A stretch of 64,000 nt of DNA, from assembly GCF_030246885.1 (NCBI RefSeq), contig NZ_CP126739.1, positions 992,001 through 1,056,000 of the forward strand. The letters are read 5' to 3'. The notes beneath the pieces are model-generated. The model was not told where the DNA came from. It made no database searches and saw nothing but the letters and a program-made list of their open reading frames with translations. The position numbers and the translations under genes are program-made. Below, one piece after another: positions 53,342 to 62,481 of this stretch (the stretch's first letter is position 1; each line of letters begins with the position of its first letter). The stretch comes from Microbacterium sp. zg-B185. GTDB taxonomy: Bacteria; Actinomycetota; Actinomycetes; Actinomycetales; Microbacteriaceae.

Positions 53342-53983
53342 TCACGGCAGGGTGATCGCGCCGGTCTCGGGCGTTCCGTGACGGCGCACCTTCAGGACGC
53401 GGAAGCCTCGTGCCGTCGCGGCGCGGTGCACGCTGAACCCCCGGGTGAATGTCGCAGCCAGCCAGCGCTGAAGCGAATCCGAGCCGAGGTTGCGCTGTAC
53501 CACCAGCCACGCGTCCGACCGCTCGTCGAGGCGTGGGATCCAACGCTCCAGGAGCCCGTGCAGCTCGTTCTTGCCGACACGGATGGGCGGGTTCGAGCGG
53601 ATCGTGCGGAAGGTCACATCGTCGGGAACATCGTCGGGGTGCGCGACGTTGACATTGACAAGGCCGAGAGCATCGGCGTTGCGCTGCACGAGGTCAAGAG
53701 CACGCTCATTGACATCCACGGCCCAGATCGTGGAATGCGGGGAATCCATCGCCAGCGACAGTGCGATCGGGCCCCACCCGCATCCAAGATCCAGCAGGTG
53801 CCCGCCGCGCGGCGGGGGAGGCGTGTTGGCGAGCAGGACGGCGGTGCCGGTGTCGATGTGGTCGGGACTGAACACGCCGCCAGCGGTGATCACCTCGACC
53901 TCGGAACCGGCGAGGGTCACCCGAACGCGACGAAGTTTTTCGGCACTGGCGGGCGACGCGCTGAAATAGTGGTCCTCCCCCAT
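53342..53983 (-). CDS. RsmC/RlmG-like class I SAM methyltransferase
   Basis: A 213-residue methyltransferase. GHLLDLGCGWGPIALSLA is the SAM-binding motif I, IWAVDVNERALDL motif II, and SNPPIRVGKNELHGLL carries the N-P-P active site of N2-guanine or exocyclic-amine methyltransferases (RsmC, RlmG). The N-terminal YFSASPASAEKLRRVRVTL and GVFSPDHIDTGTAVLL match the actinobacterial single-domain form. The likely target is 16S or 23S rRNA guanine; which base is not clear. It is divergent from hflX by 67 bases. Confidence 0.85.
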   Translation of the reverse strand: MGEDHYFSASPASAEKLRRVRVTLAGSEVEVITAGGVFSPDHIDTGTAVLLANTPPPPRGGHLLDLGCGWGPIALSLAMDSPHSTIWAVDVNERALDLVQRNADALGLVNVNVAHPDDVPDDVTFRTIRSNPPIRVGKNELHGLLERWIPRLDERSDAWLVVQRNLGSDSLQRWLAATFTRGFSVHRAATARGFRVLKVRRHGTPETGAITLP

Positions 53984-54050
53984 CCTGAGAGCGTAGCGGA
54001 GGAGTTCCCCGGTGGGGAGCTAGAGTTTACGGCAATCCCGGAAGGAACAG

Positions 54051-55568
54051 ATGACCGATACGACAACCCCGATGAGCACCGACGAAACGCCGGTGGACCC
54101 GGTGGCTCGCGTGCTCAAGCGCGCCGACGCGCATTCGGGTGTCCGCGTGTTCGGTGCTGCGCAGGCGCTTCAGGACGAGGCGGCTTTCTCGCGCACCGAC
54201 ACCGATGGCGAGCAGTGGGATCGCGAGGAGCGTGCCGCCCTGCGGCGAGTCCCCGGCCTGTCCACCGAGCTCGAAGACGTCAGCGAAGTCGAATACCGGC
54301 AGCTGCGACTGGAGAACGTCGTGATCGTCGGCGTGCACCCCCAGGGCGAGCAGGAGGATGCCGAGAATTCGCTGCGCGAGCTCGCTGCCCTTGCCGAAAC
54401 CGCCGGCGCGGTCGTGCTCGACGCGGTGCTGCAGCGGCGACCGCATCCGGACCCGGCGACGTACCTCGGTAGCGGCAAGGCGCAGGAGCTGCGCGACCTG
54501 GTCGCCGCGCTCGGTGCGGACACCGTCATCGCGGACACCGAGCTCGCACCCAGCCAGCGGCGCGCGCTGGAGGATGTCGTCAAGGTGAAGGTCATCGACA
54601 GGACGACCGTCATCCTGGATATCTTCAGCCAGCACGCCAAGAGCCGCGAAGGGAAGGCGCAGGTCGAACTCGCCCAGCTCGAATACCTCCTGCCGCGCCT
54701 GCGCGGCTGGGGTGACTCCATGAGCCGCCAGGCCGGTGGCCAGGTCGGCGCCGGCGGCGCGGGGATGGGCTCGCGTGGTCCGGGTGAGACGAAGATCGAG
54801 CTCGATCGCCGCCGCATCCGCACGAAGATGGCGCTGCTGCGCCGTCAGATCCGCGATTTCGCCCCGGCACGCGATGCCAAGCGTGCCGAGCGCAGGCGGA
54901 ACACGATTCCGTCGGTCGCGATCGCCGGATACACCAACGCCGGCAAGTCGAGTCTGCTGAACCGGCTGACCAGCGCGGGCGTCCTGGTGGAGAATGCGCT
55001 GTTCGCGACGCTGGATGCCACCGTCCGTCGCGCTGAGGCCTCGGACGGCCGCGTCTACACGCTGACCGACACCGTCGGGTTCGTGCGCAACCTGCCGCAT
55101 CAGCTGGTCGAGGCGTTCCGATCAACGCTGGAGGAGGTCGGCGACGCCGACGTCATCGTGCACGTCGTGGATGCCGCGCACCCGGATCCGGCCGCCCAAC
55201 TGCAGACCGTCCGGGATGTGATCGGCGACGTGGGTGCGCGGGAGATCACCGAGATCGTGGTCTTCAACAAGGCCGACCTCGTCGACGATGACACCCGCAT
55301 GCTGCTGCGCGGGCTCGAACCCCGCGCGCTGTTCGCCTCGTCCCGCACGGGGGAGGGCATGGGCGAGCTGCGTGCGGCCATCGAGGCGGCCCTTCCGCTG
55401 CCGGCCGTCGAGGTCCGCGCGCTGGTGCCCTACGACCGCGGCGACCTCGTCTCGGCCGCGCACCAGTCCGGACACATCGTGTCGCAGACGCATGAGGCAG
55501 GCGGCACGGCATTGCACGCGCATGTCTCGGAGCGTCTGGCAGCTGAACTCGCACCGTTCGCGGTCTGA
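54051..55568 (+). CDS. hflX: HflX GTPase
   Basis: A 505-residue ribosome-associated GTPase that splits stalled or stressed ribosomes. The N-terminal HflX domain has VGVHPQGEQEDAENSLREL and HPDPATYLGSGKAQELRDL. The glycine-rich linker is GAGGAGMGSRGPGETKIELD. The G domain has G1 AGYTNAGKSSLLNRL, G3 DTVGFVRNLPHQL and G4 FNKADLV. GGAAGG lies six bases before ATG 54051. A leader hairpin is not obvious. It is extended at the N-terminus by about 60 residues compared with E. coli, as is usual in this phylum. Confidence 0.95.
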   Translation: MTDTTTPMSTDETPVDPVARVLKRADAHSGVRVFGAAQALQDEAAFSRTDTDGEQWDREERAALRRVPGLSTELEDVSEVEYRQLRLENVVIVGVHPQGEQEDAENSLRELAALAETAGAVVLDAVLQRRPHPDPATYLGSGKAQELRDLVAALGADTVIADTELAPSQRRALEDVVKVKVIDRTTVILDIFSQHAKSREGKAQVELAQLEYLLPRLRGWGDSMSRQAGGQVGAGGAGMGSRGPGETKIELDRRRIRTKMALLRRQIRDFAPARDAKRAERRRNTIPSVAIAGYTNAGKSSLLNRLTSAGVLVENALFATLDATVRRAEASDGRVYTLTDTVGFVRNLPHQLVEAFRSTLEEVGDADVIVHVVDAAHPDPAAQLQTVRDVIGDVGAREITEIVVFNKADLVDDDTRMLLRGLEPRALFASSRTGEGMGELRAAIEAALPLPAVEVRALVPYDRGDLVSAAHQSGHIVSQTHEAGGTALHAHVSERLAAELAPFAV

Positions 55569-55570
55569 GC

Positions 55571-55798
55571 GGTGTCGTCGTCAATGAGCACGTCGTCACC
55601 ACCGGGCAGCTCCACGCGGGTGTCGCGGAAGGTGTGAAGTGCTCCGATCTCACCGAGCACGCTGCGCCACGTATCCGCGATGGTCTTGGCGGGCAGCTCG
55701 CGCGCTGTGACCGGATGCATCGCCTCGGCCAGCCCCGCGGGATCACCCGTGGCGATGAGGGTGAACACGTGCTCGGTGAGGGTGCGCACATCGGCCAC
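55571..55798 (-). pseudogene. DUF3887-like gene remnant
   Basis: The minus-strand frame from GTG 55798 reads VRTLTEHVFTLIATGDPAGL, PVTARELPAKTIADTWRSVL and ALHTFRDTRVELPGGDDVLI. This resembles the first half of a DUF3887 domain, found alone or fused to alpha/beta hydrolases. The similarity ends where the frame enters the antisense of hflX, so the rest is missing. No ribosome site is seen. It is probably a decayed gene in the 356-base gap between hflX and the peptidase. Confidence 0.5.
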
Positions 55799-55924
55799 CC
55801 CGCGCCGCGCCGGGAGTTGACATGGCGGCACCCTGTCGCATCATCTGGCAGAGCGACGAGATCCGCGTGCACGGAGTGCGACCGCGCGGCTCCTTCCGTG
55901 CCGGCGAGCCGACGTGTCGACCCG

Positions 55925-57841
55925 CTAGGCGCCTCGGCTGAGTTCCAGCGGCGCCACCCCCGGCGTGGCGAAGCCGAACACCGCACCCAAGAAGGCCAGT
56001 TCGGTCTCCAGCGCGTTCACGACGTTCTCGGCGCGCCGGAACCCGTGGCCCTCTCCCTCGTACACGACATACGCGTGCGGGATACCGCGGGCGGCGAGTG
56101 CGTCCCGGATCGCCTCGGACTGCGCCGGCGGAACCACCGGGTCCTCGGCGCCCTGCAGCAGCAGCAGGGGCACTCGGAACCGGTCCGGATGCGACAGCGG
56201 TGACCTCTCCAGGTACACGTGCTCGGCCTCCGGGAGCGGGCCGATGAGCCCGTCCAGATAGCGCGCTTCGAAGTCGTGGGTGTCCAGCGCCAGCGCGCGG
56301 GCATCGCCGACGCCGTAGCGCGAGATGCCTGCAGCGAAGACGTCCGTCTGCACGAGCGCGGCCAGTACGGTCCATCCGCCCGCCGATCCTCCGGCGATGG
56401 TGATCCGCGCCGGGTCTGCGGCTCCGGCGGAGGCCAGTCCGGCCGCGGCCGCGGCGACGTCCTGGACATCGACCACCCCCCACTGTCCGCGCAGGCGCTC
56501 GCGGTAGGCCCGGCCGTAGCCGCTGGAGCCGCCGTAGTTCACATCCAGAACGCCGATCCCTCGGCTGGTGAAGTACGCGATCCGGCCGGACGCCGAGCCG
56601 CCGCGATGGCTGGTCGGTCCGCCGTGCACGTACAGCAGGTACGGCGGATGCTCGCCGTCCGGTCCGGTCGCGTCCGGATGTGTCGGCGGGTAGTCGAAGG
56701 CGTGCACGGCGCCCCGCGGACCCTCGAAGCTCACGGCGCGAGGCCGCGGCATCCATTCCGGCCCCCATGGCGCGCTTCCGCCGCGGATCAGGACCCCGTC
56801 CTCGAGGCGGTCCGCGTCCAGGAGCCAGAGCCCTGCGGGGGAGGTGGGTCCCGCACCCGAGACCAGCACGTGCGTGCCTCGCACGTCCTCGATCAGCACC
56901 TCGGAGCTCAGCGGCACGCCGAACGGCGCCGCGGTGCCGTCCGGGCCGATCAGCACCAGTTCGTCATCGCCGTTCGTTCGCACTGCGACCAGCCGTCCGT
57001 CCTCCAGCCGGGCGAACCACCGGCTGCCTAGAACCCAGAGCGGACCCCCGGTGTCGGCATCCGCCGGAGCGATCGACTGCGCTCCCACCGATGACGACAG
57101 GTGCCGGTGCCAGAGATTCCAGCGGCCGCTGGTGTCGTCGGCGTAGAGCAGATCGTCCTCGTCGATCCACAGCGGCTGCAGCGGCGATGAGCTGCCGCCC
57201 GCCACGGTGGTCCACTCCGAGACCACCCCGTCCGCCAGCCGCCCGACCCGCAGCTCGGCGCGATCCCACGGCATGTCGGGGTGATTCCACGCGATCCAGG
57301 CCAGGCGGAGTCCGCTCGGAGACAGGGCAGGATGCGCGACGAAGTCGCTGCCCGCGACCAGGCAGGTCACACCGGACCCGTCCAGCGCGATGCGGACGAT
57401 GGATCGCTGCGGCGCCGTTTCCTCCTCGTCGACCTCGCGGATCCCGAGGAGCTGCCCCTGCTGCCAGGTGAGGCCGCCGAATCGCATGCCCGGGTCGGCG
57501 GGGGTGAGTGCACGTGGCTCCTGCCCGGGCGCGAGCGCCCACACGCGCTGATCCGACTTCTCCACGAAGAGCAGGACGCCGTCGTCGGTGGTCGTCCACG
57601 CACCGCCGCCGTACTCGTGCACACGGGAGCGCGCGCTCCACGGCAGCGGCAGCACGACGCTCACCGCGCCCTGGGCGTCACGCCGACGCACGGTGGTCCG
57701 GCCCCCTTCCTCGGGGACCCCCTCGCCCCACCAGATCTCCTCGCCCACGAACCGGGCGCCCTCGATGCGCGGGGTCGCGGCGGTCACGGCTGCGGCGGAA
57801 AGCGGTGAGTTCCACGAACCGAAGGGAAGGATTGCGCTCAT
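55925..57841 (-). CDS. S9-family prolyl oligopeptidase/acylaminoacyl peptidase
   Basis: A 638-residue serine peptidase. An N-terminal seven-bladed propeller (about 1-380, for instance VHEYGGGAWTTTDDGVLLF) is followed by an alpha/beta hydrolase domain. There YLLYVHGGPTSHRGG is the oxyanion region, ITIAGGSAGGWTVLAALVQ holds the nucleophile Ser, LLLLQGAEDPVVPPAQ the Asp and EGEGHGFRR the His. It cleaves short peptides in the cytoplasm (no signal peptide). A -10-like TACGGT ends six bases before ATG 57841. Monocistronic. Confidence 0.9.
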   Translation of the reverse strand: MSAILPFGSWNSPLSAAAVTAATPRIEGARFVGEEIWWGEGVPEEGGRTTVRRRDAQGAVSVVLPLPWSARSRVHEYGGGAWTTTDDGVLLFVEKSDQRVWALAPGQEPRALTPADPGMRFGGLTWQQGQLLGIREVDEEETAPQRSIVRIALDGSGVTCLVAGSDFVAHPALSPSGLRLAWIAWNHPDMPWDRAELRVGRLADGVVSEWTTVAGGSSSPLQPLWIDEDDLLYADDTSGRWNLWHRHLSSSVGAQSIAPADADTGGPLWVLGSRWFARLEDGRLVAVRTNGDDELVLIGPDGTAAPFGVPLSSEVLIEDVRGTHVLVSGAGPTSPAGLWLLDADRLEDGVLIRGGSAPWGPEWMPRPRAVSFEGPRGAVHAFDYPPTHPDATGPDGEHPPYLLYVHGGPTSHRGGSASGRIAYFTSRGIGVLDVNYGGSSGYGRAYRERLRGQWGVVDVQDVAAAAAGLASAGAADPARITIAGGSAGGWTVLAALVQTDVFAAGISRYGVGDARALALDTHDFEARYLDGLIGPLPEAEHVYLERSPLSHPDRFRVPLLLLQGAEDPVVPPAQSEAIRDALAARGIPHAYVVYEGEGHGFRRAENVVNALETELAFLGAVFGFATPGVAPLELSRGA

Positions 57842-57920
57842 GCCTCCACCGTATTGGCCGTGGCGGATGCCGCCACCCGAAGCCGCGGGACGCCGGCACG
57901 TCAGCGGATGCGAGTCCGCG

Positions 57921-59345
57921 TCACGGCGCCGCGTCGACGGGCGCCGCGCCGGCGGGGGTCTCCGCATCGGTCGCGACCGCATCACGCGGCTCGGCGAGGA
58001 CGTCGGCGTCCGCCGCCTCGGCGACGGCATCCAGCTCGGCAGGACGCCGCTGGAGCAGCTCGAGGATCCAGGCAGCCCCGAAGGACACGACCAGCACCAG
58101 CGCGACATCGCCCGCGGAAAGCGGGCGGAGCGCGAACAGCCAGATGACCGCCAGCACGGCCACCAGCGTCCGGACCAGGATCCGCTGCCTGCCCAGCCAC
58201 GTGCCGAACGCGCCCGTGTTCAGGCCCCACGCGGCCAGCTGGATCCGGGCGGAGGCGTTCAGACCCCGGACGGTGCGGCGGAGTCCGTGCGCGGGACTGG
58301 AGGAGCCCATCGCCCAGCCGAGTATCGCGACGACGACGCCCAGGAGCACCAGCACGAGCGCGGTCTGTGTCATGTCGCCGACGAGCTGGTCGTAGATGAC
58401 ATTCAGCGCGTCGGGGGACAGGCCGAGTGAATCGGCCGCCGGGATCATCGCGGTCGCCCCGATGGTCAGCACCGCGGCCAGCGAGCCGCCCCCGATGACG
58501 AATCCCAAACCGGTGCCGAATACGGCGGTGCTGCGCCGACGGGCGATCGCGATGCCGAGGGCGAAGAGTCCGATCGTGATGACGGGGAGCCAGTAGCCCA
58601 GACCCGTGGCCACCCCGTAGCCGGTGCGGATCATCGCGAGGTTCTCGCCGTCGCCCAGGATGATCACCCGATCTACGGTCGGGATCAGTTCCGCCGCCCC
58701 CAGGCCGCGGTCCACGAGATTCTGCTTGACGCGGTCCACGATCGCCCCGAGCTGGATGCCGACGCCCTGGTCCGTGCGGATCACGAGGCCTCCGCCGTCA
58801 GAGGTCGCCGTGCCCACCAGCGCGCGGTGGGCGGCGCGAGTCGCCGTGGCCCAGACCTCCGAGAACGCGTCCGACTCGACGACGCGCGTGACGGTCGTGG
58901 TCACCAGGCTCTCCAGGCCGTTGGCCGCGGGCGCCTCCAGCAGCTGCAGGGCGTCGGCGGCGCGCGGAGGCAGCCCGAGTGCAGCGACGCCGTCGAACAC
59001 GTCCGCCGTGATCTGGCGGAAGTCGACCTGAGCGGAGATCGCCTCCATCGACTCGTCGATGATCAGGCCCTGGACGGCCGGATCGTCCACGAGCGGGGCC
59101 AGGGAGGCGACGAACGCATCCTCCTCCACGAGCTGGATCCGCGCCCATGCGCTGACGATGGAGACCGGGATCAGGATCGTGGCGACGACGATGCACGCTG
59201 CGGACAGCGCACTCCGCCACCGCGGGGCACGGCGCTGCGGGCCCGACCTTCCGTCATCGGAGAGGTCCTCCCGCCGAAGCCGTTCGTTCTCGGCGCGCAG
59301 TGCCTCGAGCTGGGCCTGCAGATCGTCGACGTCCGTTGCGGGCAT
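57921..59345 (-). CDS. multi-pass membrane protein with N-terminal coiled coil, function unknown
   Basis: A 474-residue protein. Residues 6-26 (VDDLQAQLEALRAENERLRR) form a short cytoplasmic coiled coil. One helix around 46-68 leads into an extracytoplasmic region of about 170 residues (LVDDPAVQGLIIDESMEAIS, VVESDAFSEVWATATRAAH). The rest contains at least six helices and ends in an Ala/Asp/Glu tail. The region after helix 1 resembles that of other actinobacterial membrane proteins of unknown role. GGAGGAGG lies four bases before ATG 59345. It is the gene downstream of lexA on the same strand; 82 bases separate them. Confidence 0.7.
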   Translation of the reverse strand: MPATDVDDLQAQLEALRAENERLRREDLSDDGRSGPQRRAPRWRSALSAACIVVATILIPVSIVSAWARIQLVEEDAFVASLAPLVDDPAVQGLIIDESMEAISAQVDFRQITADVFDGVAALGLPPRAADALQLLEAPAANGLESLVTTTVTRVVESDAFSEVWATATRAAHRALVGTATSDGGGLVIRTDQGVGIQLGAIVDRVKQNLVDRGLGAAELIPTVDRVIILGDGENLAMIRTGYGVATGLGYWLPVITIGLFALGIAIARRRSTAVFGTGLGFVIGGGSLAAVLTIGATAMIPAADSLGLSPDALNVIYDQLVGDMTQTALVLVLLGVVVAILGWAMGSSSPAHGLRRTVRGLNASARIQLAAWGLNTGAFGTWLGRQRILVRTLVAVLAVIWLFALRPLSAGDVALVLVVSFGAAWILELLQRRPAELDAVAEAADADVLAEPRDAVATDAETPAGAAPVDAAP

Positions 59346-59427
59346 GAAGCCTCCTCCGTCGGATGAGGCCATTGTGGCGCAGATGCGATCGGCGCGCCGC
59401 CCCACCGCGTGCAGGGTCGGCGGAGAC

Positions 59428-60108
59428 TCAGACGGCGCGCAGCACCGCCACGATCTTGCCGAGCACGACGGCCTGATCGCCGAGGATCGGCTCGAATGCG
59501 GAGTTGCGCGGGAGCAGCCAGGTGTGTCCGTCCCGGCGGCGGAAGGTCTTGACGGTGGCCTCGCCGTCGAGCATGGCCGCGACGATGTCGCCGTTCTCGG
59601 CATCCGCCTGTGCCCGTACCACGACCCAGTCGCCGTCGCAGATGGCCGCGTCGATCATGGATTCGCCGGAGATCCGCAACATGAACAGATCGCCCTTGCC
59701 GACGAGCTGGCGGGGAAGGGGGAAGATCTCTTCAACCTGCTGCTCAGCGGTGATCGGAACGCCCGCCGCGATCCGGCCGACCAGCGGCACCATCGCCGCG
59801 TCGCCGACACTGGGCGCACTGTCGGCGGGGTTCTCGGTCGAGGTACCGGGCAGGTCGATCAGGACCTCCATCGCGCGGGTCTTGCCCGCATCGCGTCGCA
59901 GGTACCCGCTCAGTTCCAGCTGGTTGAGCTGGTGGGTGACGCTGGAGAGGGACTTCAGGCCCACCGCATCGCCGATCTCTCGCATGCTCGGCGGGTAGCC
60001 GTACCGGGCGATCGATCGCTGGATGACCTCGAGGATGGCGAGCTGCTTGTCGCTCAGGCTCTTGCGCCTGCGCGTCTGCGGCTTCTCGCGCCCGTTCACC
60101 TCGGTCAT
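59428..60108 (-). CDS. lexA: LexA repressor
   Basis: A 226-residue SOS repressor. The winged helix has [20 protein letters not shown] and [20 protein letters not shown]. The cleavage site is Ala115-Gly116 in GRIAAGVPI. The Ser-Lys dyad is Ser150 ([11 protein letters not shown]) and Lys187 (ATVKTFRRR). On damage RecA filaments trigger self-cleavage. ATG 60108 (MTEVNGRE) is preferred because AGGAG lies eight bases upstream and longer frames add untypical sequence. It is divergent from the LysM gene, as in Mycobacterium (lexA-Rv2719c) and Corynebacterium (lexA-divS). Confidence 0.96.
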   Translation of the reverse strand: MTEVNGREKPQTRRRKSLSDKQLAILEVIQRSIARYGYPPSMREIGDAVGLKSLSSVTHQLNQLELSGYLRRDAGKTRAMEVLIDLPGTSTENPADSAPSVGDAAMVPLVGRIAAGVPITAEQQVEEIFPLPRQLVGKGDLFMLRISGESMIDAAICDGDWVVVRAQADAENGDIVAAMLDGEATVKTFRRRDGHTWLLPRNSAFEPILGDQAVVLGKIVAVLRAV

Positions 60109-60260
60109 GATCCCAGCTCCTGTCTTGCCGTGGGGCATCGGTCTTCGAATGTCGGAGGCCCGTGGTGGGGTCTTCCTATCGAAACCGTATCCGGTATGCG
60201 CATGGCCGTACTTCAGCCGACGCGCGTGTCGCGTTCGAATATCACAGCCGTGACCGGCCA

Positions 60261-60289
60261 TTGACATCTTAATGGTTCGAAGTTATCTT
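60261..60289 (+). promoter_or_regulatory. promoter of the LysM gene
   Basis: TTGACA (60261-60266), a 17-base spacer and TATCTT (60284-60289) form the best sigma-70-like promoter I saw in the window. It reads toward the LysM gene and leaves a leader of about 70 bases. The -10 lies inside a LexA-like palindrome. Confidence 0.8.
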
Positions 60290-60292
60290 CGG
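60277..60292. promoter_or_regulatory. LexA-like site over the LysM promoter
   Basis: TCGAAGTTATCTTCGG is a dyad that fits TCGAAC-N4-GTTCGA at 9 of 12 fixed bases. It covers the -10 of the LysM promoter and lies in the lexA/LysM divergent region, where it could also affect lexA. The match is weaker than that of the recA box. Confidence 0.65.
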
Positions 60293-60300
60293 AAGAGAGA

Positions 60301-60338
60301 TTCGTATCCCCGGCTCCCGCCCGAGGCGGGGATGCGAA
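60301..60338 (+). other. stem-loop in the LysM mRNA leader
   Basis: TTCGTATCCCCG (60301-60312) pairs with CGGGGATGCGAA (60327-60338): 12 bp with one G-U and a 14-base loop, starting within about ten bases of the expected transcription start. It could protect the 5' end or tune translation of the LysM gene. Confidence 0.55.
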
Positions 60339-60365
60339 CCTCTTCCCTTTCAGCAGGAGGACGAC

Positions 60366-60719
60366 ATGACAGCGATCAGCATCCCGGCGCATCGTGAGAC
60401 GCGACTGCGGCTCACCCCGCGTGGTCGCCGCAGCCTCGCGGCGCTCGCCGCGCTCCCGGCCGTCGTGGCACTCAACCTCGCGGTCCTCAGCGGAGGCAGC
60501 GCTCTGGCCAGCCGTGACGCCGGTGCGCCGGCCGGGACGTTCACCACGCTGACGGTGGCCTCGGGCGAATCGCTCTGGTCCATCGCCGAGCAGGTCGCGC
60601 CGAGCGCCGACCCCCGCGACGTCGTGGATGCGATCGCGCGACTGAACGCCCTCGACGGGGTCACCGTCTCCGCGGGTCAGCGCCTGTCCATCCCGCTCGA
60701 GTACAGCACCGCCCCGTAG
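60366..60719 (+). CDS. SOS-linked LysM membrane protein (ChiZ/DivS/YneA type)
   Basis: A 117-residue protein: a basic cytoplasmic start, one membrane helix (about 24-44, LAALAALPAVVALNLAVLSG) and an extracytoplasmic LysM domain (about 59-110, TLTVASGESLWSIAEQVAPS to LSIPLEY) that binds peptidoglycan. Gene order (divergent from lexA), size and layout match the SOS cell-division inhibitors Rv2719c/ChiZ of Mycobacterium, DivS of Corynebacterium and YneA of Bacillus. AGGAGG lies five bases before ATG 60366. It probably halts division during DNA damage; that role is inferred from context. Confidence 0.85.
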   Translation: MTAISIPAHRETRLRLTPRGRRSLAALAALPAVVALNLAVLSGGSALASRDAGAPAGTFTTLTVASGESLWSIAEQVAPSADPRDVVDAIARLNALDGVTVSAGQRLSIPLEYSTAP

Positions 60720-60784
60720 CGCGCGGGCGCGCCCGCCGGTCCCTCCGGGCGATGCGCTCCGGCGCGGCCCCTACGATGGGAGAG

Positions 60785-61870
60785 GTGAGCATCCGCCTCG
60801 ACGATCTTCCCCTCCGCGACGACTTGCGCGGCCTGACTCCGTACGGCGCTCCGCAGGCTCCTCTGCCCGTCGCGCTGAACGTGAACGAGAACACGCATCC
60901 GGTGCCGCAGGAGGTCGCCGACGACATCCTGGATGCCGTCGCCCAAGCTCTGCGGGATGTCAACCGCTACCCGGACCGGGAGTTCACCGAGCTGCGCGAA
61001 GGCTTCGCGGACTACCTGGGCTACGGTCTGACGCGCGAACAGATCTGGGCGGCCAACGGTTCGAACGAGGTTCTTCAGCAGGTGCTGCAGGCCTTCGGGG
61101 GACCGGGACGCACCGCGTTCGGCTTCGCCCCCACCTACTCGATGTACCCCCTGCTGACCCGCGCGACCGGCGCGACCTGGGTGGCCGGCTCGCGTGCCGC
61201 CGATTTCTCCGTCGATGCGGAGAGCGCGGCGTTCCAGGTCGCTGAGGCAGCCCCGGACGTCGTCTTCCTGTGCGCGCCGAACAATCCCACCGGCACCCCG
61301 ATGACCCTCGAGGTCATCGAAGCGGTGTACGACGCCGCCGACGGCATCGTCGTCGTCGACGAGGCGTATCAGGAGTTCGCTCCCCGTGACGCCGGCTCGG
61401 CGCTCTCGCTGCTGCCGGGGCGGGAACGGCTGCTCGTGTCGCGCACCATGAGCAAGGCGTTCGCGTTCGCCGGGGCGCGCGTGGGGTATATGGCCGCCGA
61501 CCCGGCGCTGGTGGATGCCTTGCGCCTGGTGCGGCTGCCCTATCACCTGAGCTCGCTGACCCAGGCGGCGGCGGCCGCAGCGCTCCGGCACGCCCCGACG
61601 ATGCTGCAGATGGTCGATGAGATCGTCGCCCAGCGCGACCGCATCGGAGCGACCGTCGAGGCGATCGGCTACGAACCGTACGAGTCCTGGGCGAACTTCG
61701 TCCTGTTCGGCGGAGTGGCGGACGCCTCGGCGACGTGGCGTGCGCTGTATGACCGAGGCGTCCTCGTCCGAGACATCGGGATCCCCCACCACCTGCGGGT
61801 CACCGCGGGCACGGAGCAGGAGACGACCGCGTTCCTGGACGCGCTCGCGTCGATAGACTCGGGCACATGA
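60785..61870 (+). CDS. hisC: histidinol-phosphate aminotransferase
   Basis: A 361-residue class II PLP aminotransferase. [20 protein letters not shown] and [14 protein letters not shown] open the fold; [19 protein letters not shown] is the phosphate loop, [11 protein letters not shown] the PLP-ring region, VVDEAYQEF carries Asp, and Lys224 in [12 protein letters not shown] is the PLP lysine. It converts imidazole acetol phosphate to histidinol phosphate. GTG 60785 is chosen because the -10-like TACGAT (60772-60777) would make it leaderless and would cover ATG 60776. It overlaps hisB. Confidence 0.94.
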   Translation: MSIRLDDLPLRDDLRGLTPYGAPQAPLPVALNVNENTHPVPQEVADDILDAVAQALRDVNRYPDREFTELREGFADYLGYGLTREQIWAANGSNEVLQQVLQAFGGPGRTAFGFAPTYSMYPLLTRATGATWVAGSRAADFSVDAESAAFQVAEAAPDVVFLCAPNNPTGTPMTLEVIEAVYDAADGIVVVDEAYQEFAPRDAGSALSLLPGRERLLVSRTMSKAFAFAGARVGYMAADPALVDALRLVRLPYHLSSLTQAAAAAALRHAPTMLQMVDEIVAQRDRIGATVEAIGYEPYESWANFVLFGGVADASATWRALYDRGVLVRDIGIPHHLRVTAGTEQETTAFLDALASIDSGT

Positions 61871-62481
61871 CTCGTCCTGCCACTCCGCGCACGTCATCGC
61901 TGCGCCGGTCCACGAGCGAGTCCACCGTCGAGCTAGAGCTGGACCTCGACGGCACCGGCCGCAGTCACATCGACACCACCGTGCCGTTCTTCGATCACAT
62001 GCTCACCGCGTTCGCGAAGCACTCGCTCACCGACCTCACCGTCCGTGCCTCTGGGGACACCGATATCGACGCCCACCACACCGTGGAGGACGTCTCGATC
62101 GTCCTGGGGCAGGCGATCCGCGAGGCCCTCGGGGACAAGTCCGGCATCTCGCGGTACGGGGATGCCCTCGTCCCGCTGGACGAGGCGCTCGCGCAGGCCG
62201 TGGTCGACATCAGCGGCCGGCCCTACCTCGTGCACAGCGGCGAACCGGCCGGGTTCGAGCACCACCTGATCGGCGGGCACTTCACCGGCGCCTTGGTGCG
62301 CCACACGTTCGAGGCGATCGCCTTCCACGCAGCCCTCACCGTGCACGTCACCGTGCTGGCCGGTCGCGACCCGCACCACATCGCCGAAGCCGAGTACAAG
62401 GCCTTCGCGCGCGCGTTCCGCCAGGCCAAGGCCCTGGACCCGGAGGTGCGGGGCGTTCCGAGCACGAAGGGCGCTCTGTGA
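61867..62481 (+). CDS. hisB: imidazoleglycerol-phosphate dehydratase
   Basis: A 204-residue monofunctional HisB (dehydratase only, no phosphatase domain). Metal-binding histidine motifs are [49 protein letters not shown] and [14 protein letters not shown]. It acts between PriA/HisFH products and HisC. The ATG overlaps the hisC stop by four bases, and the hisH GTG overlaps its stop. Confidence 0.96.
   Translation: MTRPATPRTSSLRRSTSESTVELELDLDGTGRSHIDTTVPFFDHMLTAFAKHSLTDLTVRASGDTDIDAHHTVEDVSIVLGQAIREALGDKSGISRYGDALVPLDEALAQAVVDISGRPYLVHSGEPAGFEHHLIGGHFTGALVRHTFEAIAFHAALTVHVTVLAGRDPHHIAEAEYKAFARAFRQAKALDPEVRGVPSTKGAL

Noticed and set aside
60235-60250. Second LexA site near lexA at TTCGAATATCAC
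   Set aside because: Only a half-site; the other arm does not match TCGAAC, so I did not call a box.
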